Of a stretch of 64,000 nt of DNA, positions 59,873-64,000 are shown piece by piece. The translations under genes were made by a program, and so were the position numbers. Location: NCBI GenBank assembly GCA_029782145.1, contig JAKOVH010000030.1, positions 434,001 through 498,000 of the forward strand, in the 5' to 3' direction. The DNA is from Actinomycetes bacterium. GTDB taxonomy: Bacteria; Actinomycetota; Acidimicrobiia; Acidimicrobiales; Acidimicrobilacustridaceae. Below the pieces are notes generated by a model. The model worked only from the letters and a program-made list of their open reading frames with translations, ran no database searches and had not been told where the DNA came from. Every line of letters starts with the position of its first letter. Position 1 is the first letter of the stretch.

Positions 59873-62278
59873 TCACTCGGGCGGGTGCACGCCCAACGGC
59901 ACCTCGAGCGCGGTGCCCGGCTCGAGCACGTGGTGCACGCCTTCGATCTCGACGTGGAGGGCCGGCAGCTCGCTCATGGCGACGCGCACGGTCGCGGTCG
60001 TGGGCGTGATCTCGACGCCGACGACGTGGCGCCGGTAGCGCAGCTCGAAGCTCAACGAGCCGAGCTCGGCGGGGATGGCGGGGTGGAGCCGCAGCACGTC
60101 GTCACGCGTCTCGAGCCCGGCGTAGGCGCGCTGCAGCAGGTCCAGGGTGCCCGCCATCACCCCGAGGTGGATGCCCTCCTGGGTGGTGCCGTTGTGGGTG
60201 TCGAGGACGTCGACGTCGAGCACGCCGGTGAAGATCTTCCAGGACTCCTCGCGGTCGAGGCGGACGTGGAGCCACGCGTCGACGAGTCGGCTGAGGCTCG
60301 AGCCGTGGGCGTTGCGCTGGTCGTAGTAGGCGATGGTCCGGGGGATGAGGCCCGGGTCGTAGTCGTAGCCCAGGCGGGTGAGCAGCGACGCCAGCTCCTC
60401 GGCCGACAGGACGAAGAACAACATGGTGACGTCGGCCTGCTTGGCCAGCTTGTAGCGGTTCGGCGTGTCGCCCTCGGCTTCGAGGATGCGGTCGAGGCGG
60501 TTGATGTCGCCGTACTGCTGCCGGTACGCCGCCCAGTCGAGCTCCTCGAGCTGCTCGTAGCCCTCGAACTGGCTGATGACCCCGTCGTGGAAGCAGACCC
60601 GCATCTTGCGGCTGATGTCCTCCCATCGCTGGGTCTCGTCGTCGCTCAGCGAGATGCGCTCCCTGAGGTCCTGGGCGACGGCGGGCGGGAGGATCCCCAG
60701 GACGTCGAGGCCCCGGCACAGGCACCACACCGCCATGACGTTGGTGTAGGCGTTGTTGTCGATGCCCGGGGTGGGCCGGTCGGGATAGCCCTCGTGGTAC
60801 TCGTCGGGCCCGACGACGCCCTTGATCTCGTAGCGGTCGAGGACGCGGTTGTAGCTCGACGCGCTGGCCCAGAAGCGGGCGATCTCGAGGATCACCTCGG
60901 CGCCCACGAAGCGCAGGAACTCGTGGTCGCCGGTGGCCTGGAAGTACTGCCAGACGTTGAGGGCGACCGCCGCGCTGACGTGGCGCTGGAGGTGCGACGC
61001 GTCGGGCAGCCACCGCCCCGACACCGGGTTGAGGTGGACCTGCTGGGTCTCCTCGCTGCCGCTGCTCGCGCTCTGCCACGGGTACATGGCGCCGGCGAAC
61101 CCGGCGCGGGCAGCGGCCCGGCGCGCCGCGTCGAGGCGGCGGTGGCGGTACAGCAGCAGCGAGCGGGCGAGCTGCGGGAACCGGGTGCTGAGGAACGGGA
61201 AGACGAACACCTCGTCCCAGAAGATGTGGCCGCGGTAGGCCTCGCCGTGGAGCCCCCGGGCGGGCACCCCGACGTCGAGCCCCACGCTGTTGTTCGAGAT
61301 CGTCTGCAGGAGGTGGAACAGGTTGAGGTGCACGTTGCGGGCGATGTCGTGGTCGACGCCGACCTCGATGTCGCTGGTCCGCCACGTCTGGCGCCAGCTG
61401 ACCTGGTGACGGGCGCAGAGCTCGTCGAAGTCGCCTGCGATCTCGGCCACCCACTCACGGGCCTGCTCGCTCGGCTCGCTGATGGCGTGGTCCCGTGAGG
61501 TGAACAGGGCGGCGACCTTCTCGACGGTGACGGGCACGCCGGGGGCGAGCCGCACCTCGTAGTCGTGGGCGACGACGCGCTCACCGACCTCGACGGTGGG
61601 CTCGATGTCGAGGCGCTCGCCGCCAGCGGTCAGCTGGGTGCGGGTCGCCACGGCGATGCGGACGTGGGACTGGTTCGTCTCGGCCACGAGCCACATGAGC
61701 TCGTCGGAGCCGCTGCTCGCCTCCACCACGTCGAGGTGCAGGCCGTCGAGGTTCGCGTAGCGGGCCACCCCGGCGTTGCGCACGTCGCCGTCGATGGCGC
61801 TGCGGACCACGACCGTGCCCTCCCAGTCCTCGGCCACGATGGTGGTCTCGAGGGCGGCCAAGTGTGGGTCGCGCATGCTGACCAGGCGCCGCTGGGCCAG
61901 CGACAGGCGTCGGCCGGCGGGGTCCTCGAACGTCGTGCGGCGCAGCAGCAGGCCCCGCAGCGGGTCGAGCTCCAGGTGGTGGTCGACCACCCGGGCGTCG
62001 CGGTCGTCGAACCAGCCGTCGGGCCCCCGCACCGCCAACGGCAGCCAGTTCGGGAGGTTGACCATGCTCTCGTTGGTGACCTCCCGACCGTGGACGTCGT
62101 CCGAGCGGCGGTTGAAGATGCCGGCGGCGTAGGTGCCGGGGTAGTGGACGCCGTCGGCCTTCGACTCGGGAGCGGCGCCGCGGGTCGCGAAGTAGCCGTT
62201 GCCGAGCGTGCACAGCGCCTCGCGCAACCCCTCCCGGGCCGGGTCGAAGCCCTCGTAGATCAGTCGCCAGTCGCTCAT
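59873..62278 (-). CDS. Glycoside hydrolase family 65 disaccharide phosphorylase
   Basis: 801 residues from ATG 62278, a full-length GH65 protein. The N-terminal beta-sandwich begins WRLIYEGFDPAREGLREALCTLGNGYFATRGA. The (alpha/alpha)6 barrel includes FWDEVFVFPFLSTRFPQLARSLLLYRHRRLDAARRAA and the catalytic acid in GVVGPDEYHEGYPDRPTPGIDNNAYTNVMAVWCL. The phosphate-binding His/Ser loop is near TTQEGIHLGVMAGTLDLLQRAYAGL. Members phosphorolyse trehalose, maltose, kojibiose or nigerose to beta-glucose 1-phosphate. Which sugar is used cannot be told. Confidence 0.9.
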   Translation of the reverse strand: MSDWRLIYEGFDPAREGLREALCTLGNGYFATRGAAPESKADGVHYPGTYAAGIFNRRSDDVHGREVTNESMVNLPNWLPLAVRGPDGWFDDRDARVVDHHLELDPLRGLLLRRTTFEDPAGRRLSLAQRRLVSMRDPHLAALETTIVAEDWEGTVVVRSAIDGDVRNAGVARYANLDGLHLDVVEASSGSDELMWLVAETNQSHVRIAVATRTQLTAGGERLDIEPTVEVGERVVAHDYEVRLAPGVPVTVEKVAALFTSRDHAISEPSEQAREWVAEIAGDFDELCARHQVSWRQTWRTSDIEVGVDHDIARNVHLNLFHLLQTISNNSVGLDVGVPARGLHGEAYRGHIFWDEVFVFPFLSTRFPQLARSLLLYRHRRLDAARRAAARAGFAGAMYPWQSASSGSEETQQVHLNPVSGRWLPDASHLQRHVSAAVALNVWQYFQATGDHEFLRFVGAEVILEIARFWASASSYNRVLDRYEIKGVVGPDEYHEGYPDRPTPGIDNNAYTNVMAVWCLCRGLDVLGILPPAVAQDLRERISLSDDETQRWEDISRKMRVCFHDGVISQFEGYEQLEELDWAAYRQQYGDINRLDRILEAEGDTPNRYKLAKQADVTMLFFVLSAEELASLLTRLGYDYDPGLIPRTIAYYDQRNAHGSSLSRLVDAWLHVRLDREESWKIFTGVLDVDVLDTHNGTTQEGIHLGVMAGTLDLLQRAYAGLETRDDVLRLHPAIPAELGSLSFELRYRRHVVGVEITPTTATVRVAMSELPALHVEIEGVHHVLEPGTALEVPLGVHPPE

Positions 62279-62336
62279 GTGTCCCCTGCCTCGCAGTCAA
62301 GGCTTCCGTGGTCCGACGAGGACGTCCAGGGACCAT

Positions 62337-62399
62337 CGGCACGGTTCGACCGTCGTGCGGCACCGTTCGATCGTCGTGCGGCACCGTTCGCCGTCATCG
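62337..62399. repeat. Three tandem 21-bp repeats
   Basis: Three head-to-tail copies of a 21-bp unit starting CGGCACSGTTCGA; the first and second differ at 2 positions and the third diverges at its end. They lie 60 nt upstream of the GH65 start in a 243-nt non-coding gap (62279-62521). A regulatory role is possible but unproven. Confidence 0.65.
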
Positions 62400-62429
62400 G
62401 GTGCCCTCCGGGTCCTCGACCGGCAGCCC

Positions 62430-62480
62430 GTTCTGGTGGAGGTCTACCCCCGGAATCGGGGGACGATCCTCCACCAGAAC
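62430..62480. repeat. Large inverted repeat
   Basis: Perfect 13-bp arms GTTCTGGTGGAGG / CCTCCACCAGAAC surround an inner CCCCC-GGAATC-GGGGG stem, 51 bp in all. It lies 42 nt beyond the stop of the minus-strand vapC gene, so it may terminate the vapBC transcript. It could also be a REP-like element. Confidence 0.7.
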
Positions 62481-62521
62481 AAGCGCGTGTGCGGGCCGCA
62501 CCGGACCGCCTGTCCGTGTCG

Positions 62522-62944
62522 TCAGTGGTCCTGCGGGTTGGCGATGTGGAGCCCTCGTCGTTCGGCGGCGTCGCAGAGCGCGGTGTCAGCGCTGGTGAGG
62601 ATCTCGGCCTCCACCGTGAGGGCCGCCGCGAGGTGCACGGCGTCGCAGCCTCGCAGCTGCTCGTCCTCGGCGAGGTCGGCGGCCAACTCGACGAGGTCCT
62701 CGGTGATCGCGACCAAGCTCATCTCCTCGATGAGCCCGGCGAGGTCGACCTTCGCTCGCTTCAGCTGGGCTCGAGTGATGCGGCCGCTCCGGTGTGCGGC
62801 AGCCAACGCTGCTCGACCTTCGACGACGAGCAGGGCAGCCGACGTCAACGACTCGGCGGCGTCCCACATCAGCCCGGCTCCCTCCGAGCCGTCTTCCTCG
62901 ACGACCAGCTTGAGGAGCGTCGAGGTGTCGACGTAGGTGATCAC
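62522..62944 (-). CDS. vapC: PIN-domain toxin VapC
   Basis: 140 residues from ATG 62944, overlapping the antitoxin by 4 nt. The PIN fold starts MITYVDTSTLLKLVVEEDG with the first catalytic Asp; further acidic residues are in SAALLVVEGRAALAA (Glu), LRGCDAVHLAAAL (Asp) and LTSADTALCDAA (Asp). VapC toxins are RNases that cut tRNA or rRNA and are neutralised by the partner. The large inverted repeat at 62430-62480 lies downstream. Confidence 0.93.
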   Translation of the reverse strand: MITYVDTSTLLKLVVEEDGSEGAGLMWDAAESLTSAALLVVEGRAALAAAHRSGRITRAQLKRAKVDLAGLIEEMSLVAITEDLVELAADLAEDEQLRGCDAVHLAAALTVEAEILTSADTALCDAAERRGLHIANPQDH

Positions 62945-63222
62945 CGCCGCTGTTCGGCGACGAGGTCGCTCACCGAGCCCTTCGGTGCGATCCGGTTGGC
63001 CGGGCGGGTGCGCTTGGCCTGCGTGGCGGGGCGGACGAGGCCGGCTGCGATCAGCTCCGCCAGTCGATCGGTCGAGGCGTCGATCGCTGACAGCCGGGCA
63101 ACCGGCTTCCCCCGGTCGGTGACGATCACGTCCTCACCGTCCCGCACCCGTTCGAGGTACCGGCTCAGGTTGTTCTTCAGGTCCCGCACCCCGACCTCGA
63201 CCCGTGAAGTGGCCACATTCAT
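62941..63222 (-). CDS. vapB: Phd/YefM-type antitoxin (VapB)
   Basis: 93 residues from ATG 63222; a longer frame start at 63285 has no support. The DNA-binding N-terminus is a Phd/YefM fold (VEVGVRDLKNNLSRYLERVRDGEDVIVTDRGKPVARLSAID), followed by a basic linker (PATQAKRTRPANRIAPKG) that would wrap the VapC active site. TACACT at 63229-63234 ends 6 nt before the start, so the operon may be leaderless and autorepressed. Confidence 0.92.
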   Translation of the reverse strand: MNVATSRVEVGVRDLKNNLSRYLERVRDGEDVIVTDRGKPVARLSAIDASTDRLAELIAAGLVRPATQAKRTRPANRIAPKGSVSDLVAEQRR

Positions 63223-63228
63223 GCTCGC

Positions 63229-63234
63229 AGTGTA
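63229..63234 (-). promoter_or_regulatory. Probable -10 box (TACACT on minus strand) before vapBC
   Basis: On the reverse strand TACACT ends 6 nt before the vapB ATG at 63222. No Shine-Dalgarno intervenes. Confidence 0.45.
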
Positions 63235-63313
63235 GCTAGCTCTGGGCGCCACCTTGCTCGGAGCGAACTTCGCTCTCCTCGGCAACTGAATGGCCCGAAA
63301 AGCCTTGGCAGCG

Positions 63314-63390
63314 TGGTGGGCGCTGAGGGACTCGAACCCCCGACCCCCTCCTTGTAAGGGAGGTGCTCTCGCCAGCTGAGCTAAGCGCCC
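63314..63390 (-). tRNA. tRNA-Val (TAC)
   Basis: The reverse strand forms a cloverleaf: acceptor GGGCGCT / AGCGCCC, D arm GCTC / GAGC, anticodon loop CTTACAA (TAC), T arm CGGGG-TTCGAGT-CCCTC region, discriminator A and encoded CCA (63314-63316). Its 5' 10 nt overlap the upstream same-strand CDS. Confidence 0.95.
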
Positions 63391-63674
63391 GAAGGGCCTT
63401 CGGCCCGGCGCGGCAGCGTAGCCGTCGCTCCGGCGGGGCCGCTCCGCTGGCGCAGCTCGGCACCGGCCGGCACGGGGCAGAGCGGCCCCTCGTAGGTGGT
63501 GATGGTGGCGACGACCTCGTCGCCGGTGACCTCGACGGACTCGATGACCAGGGTGGCGATCCCGCCGGGAGCGCCGGGGCGCTCGACCCGGTGCACGAAC
63601 CCGGCCACCGGCAGCTCGTCGCCGAAGGGGCTCTGCGAGCGGTGGTAGGTGACGACGTCGGTGTGCCTGTGCAT
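63381..63674 (-). CDS. Hypothetical protein, stop codon inside tRNA-Val
   Basis: 97 residues from ATG 63674 (MHRHTDVVTYHRSQSPFGDELPVAGFVHRVERPG). It is mostly beta-rich (IATLVIESVEVTGDEVVATITTYEGPLCPVP) and ends in a basic Ala/Pro tail. The family is not recognised. Its TAG stop (63381-63383) is formed by bases 8-10 of tRNA-Val, so the CDS and the tRNA overlap by 10 nt on the same strand. Confidence 0.6.
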   Translation of the reverse strand: MHRHTDVVTYHRSQSPFGDELPVAGFVHRVERPGAPGGIATLVIESVEVTGDEVVATITTYEGPLCPVPAGAELRQRSGPAGATATLPRRAEGPSGA

Positions 63675-63720
63675 GCCCCCATCATGCGAAGGGGGTGTGA
63701 CAGTCGAGCCGCAGGGGCGG

Positions 63721-64000
63721 TCAGGCCCGCCGGCCGAGGAACGCCAGCATCCTGGTCTGCTCGTCGGCCCCATCGGGCGCCTCGAGCGCCGGTCCGCACA
63801 CGCCGTTCGAGCGCAGGGCGTCGCCGAACACCTTGGTGCCCTCCATCACGAAGCGCACGTCCTGTTCGGGGATGGTCGTGTCCAGCCCGGCCGCCTCGGC
63901 GAGATCCCACCGGTGCACGACCAGGTCGAAGCAGACGAAGCGGTCGACCGCGGTGGCGAACGAGGTGCGGCCGAAGAACCCGTCGAACTCGGCGGCCGCC
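63721..64000 (-). CDS. TIGR03086/mycothiol-isomerase-like protein, 5' end outside window
   Basis: The reverse strand is open from the window edge to a stop at 63721, giving the last 92 residues. FGRTSFATAVDRFVCFDLVVHRWDLAEAAGLDTTIPEQDVRFVMEGTKVFGDALRSNGVCGPALEAPDGADEQTRMLAFLGRRA matches the C-terminal part of TIGR03086-family proteins: the VHRWDLAxAxG segment and the final P-x-D-A-x-x-QxRLLAxxGR motif. These belong to the DinB/mycothiol-dependent maleylpyruvate isomerase superfamily. The metal-binding His residues are outside the window, so activity cannot be judged. Confidence 0.85.
   Translation of the reverse strand, partial: AAAEFDGFFGRTSFATAVDRFVCFDLVVHRWDLAEAAGLDTTIPEQDVRFVMEGTKVFGDALRSNGVCGPALEAPDGADEQTRMLAFLGRRA

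Overview
The window looks like chromosomal DNA of a very GC-rich actinobacterium, most likely class Acidimicrobiia. This is an inference from base composition, the gene order phoH-ybeY-corC-era, uppS-recO, glyS, ppdK, dnaG-rpoD, and many genes with a TANNNT hexamer only 6-8 nt before the start codon. No 16S gene or named species marker is present, so the class assignment is tentative.

Layout. 1-3156: an MFS transporter cut by the window edge, a gamma-carbonic-anhydrase-like hexapeptide protein and two small genes. 3268-10084 (minus): a tightly overlapping Tad/Flp pilus operon (SAF protein, CpaE-like ATPase, TadA, TadB, TadC, a pilin-like peptide and three TadE/TadG-like minor pilins), with a small excisionase-fold DNA-binding gene divergent from it. 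10550-12090: two secreted cysteine-containing proteins and a conserved hypothetical. 12154-31861: a housekeeping block (RNA maturation, ribosome GTPase, helicase, cell-wall lipid carrier, recombination, glycyl-tRNA synthetase, pyruvate phosphate dikinase, primase, principal sigma factor) interspersed with a fused CoA-transferase, an RDD protein and a beta-phosphoglucomutase-like HAD enzyme. 31957-32841: a helix-turn-helix gene running into tRNA-Asn, then tRNA-Met.

32795-48746 is an integrated mobile element inserted at the 3' end of tRNA-Met. It is bounded by two identical 45-bp copies of the tRNA 3' end, 15,907 bp apart. It carries a tyrosine integrase, a copper-handling cargo (CopC-CopD fusion, DUF305 lipoprotein, BlaI-type repressor with M56 protease, multicopper oxidase, small CC-motif membrane protein, P1B ATPase with a CPD motif, SHOCT membrane protein), two small HTH genes, a MobF relaxase-helicase, and a two-gene cassette ending in an ApeA-like HEPN protein that is probably anti-phage. 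No coupling protein or type IV secretion genes are visible, so it is best described as an integrative mobilizable element. A related dyad sits before three of the copper transcription units, and a CsoR-type palindrome sits before the CC-protein/ATPase unit. Just outside the right repeat lies a 55-bp fragment of a second relaxase gene, a scar of an older element.

48945-64000: chromosomal accessory genes, including a peroxiredoxin, an MFS transporter, a DUF1214 protein, a thioesterase, a polytopic membrane protein, an inositol-monophosphatase-family enzyme, a NUDIX hydrolase, an alpha/beta hydrolase, a GH65 disaccharide phosphorylase, a VapBC toxin-antitoxin pair, tRNA-Val and a partial mycothiol-dependent-isomerase-like gene. 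All calls come from reading the sequence; no database search was possible.
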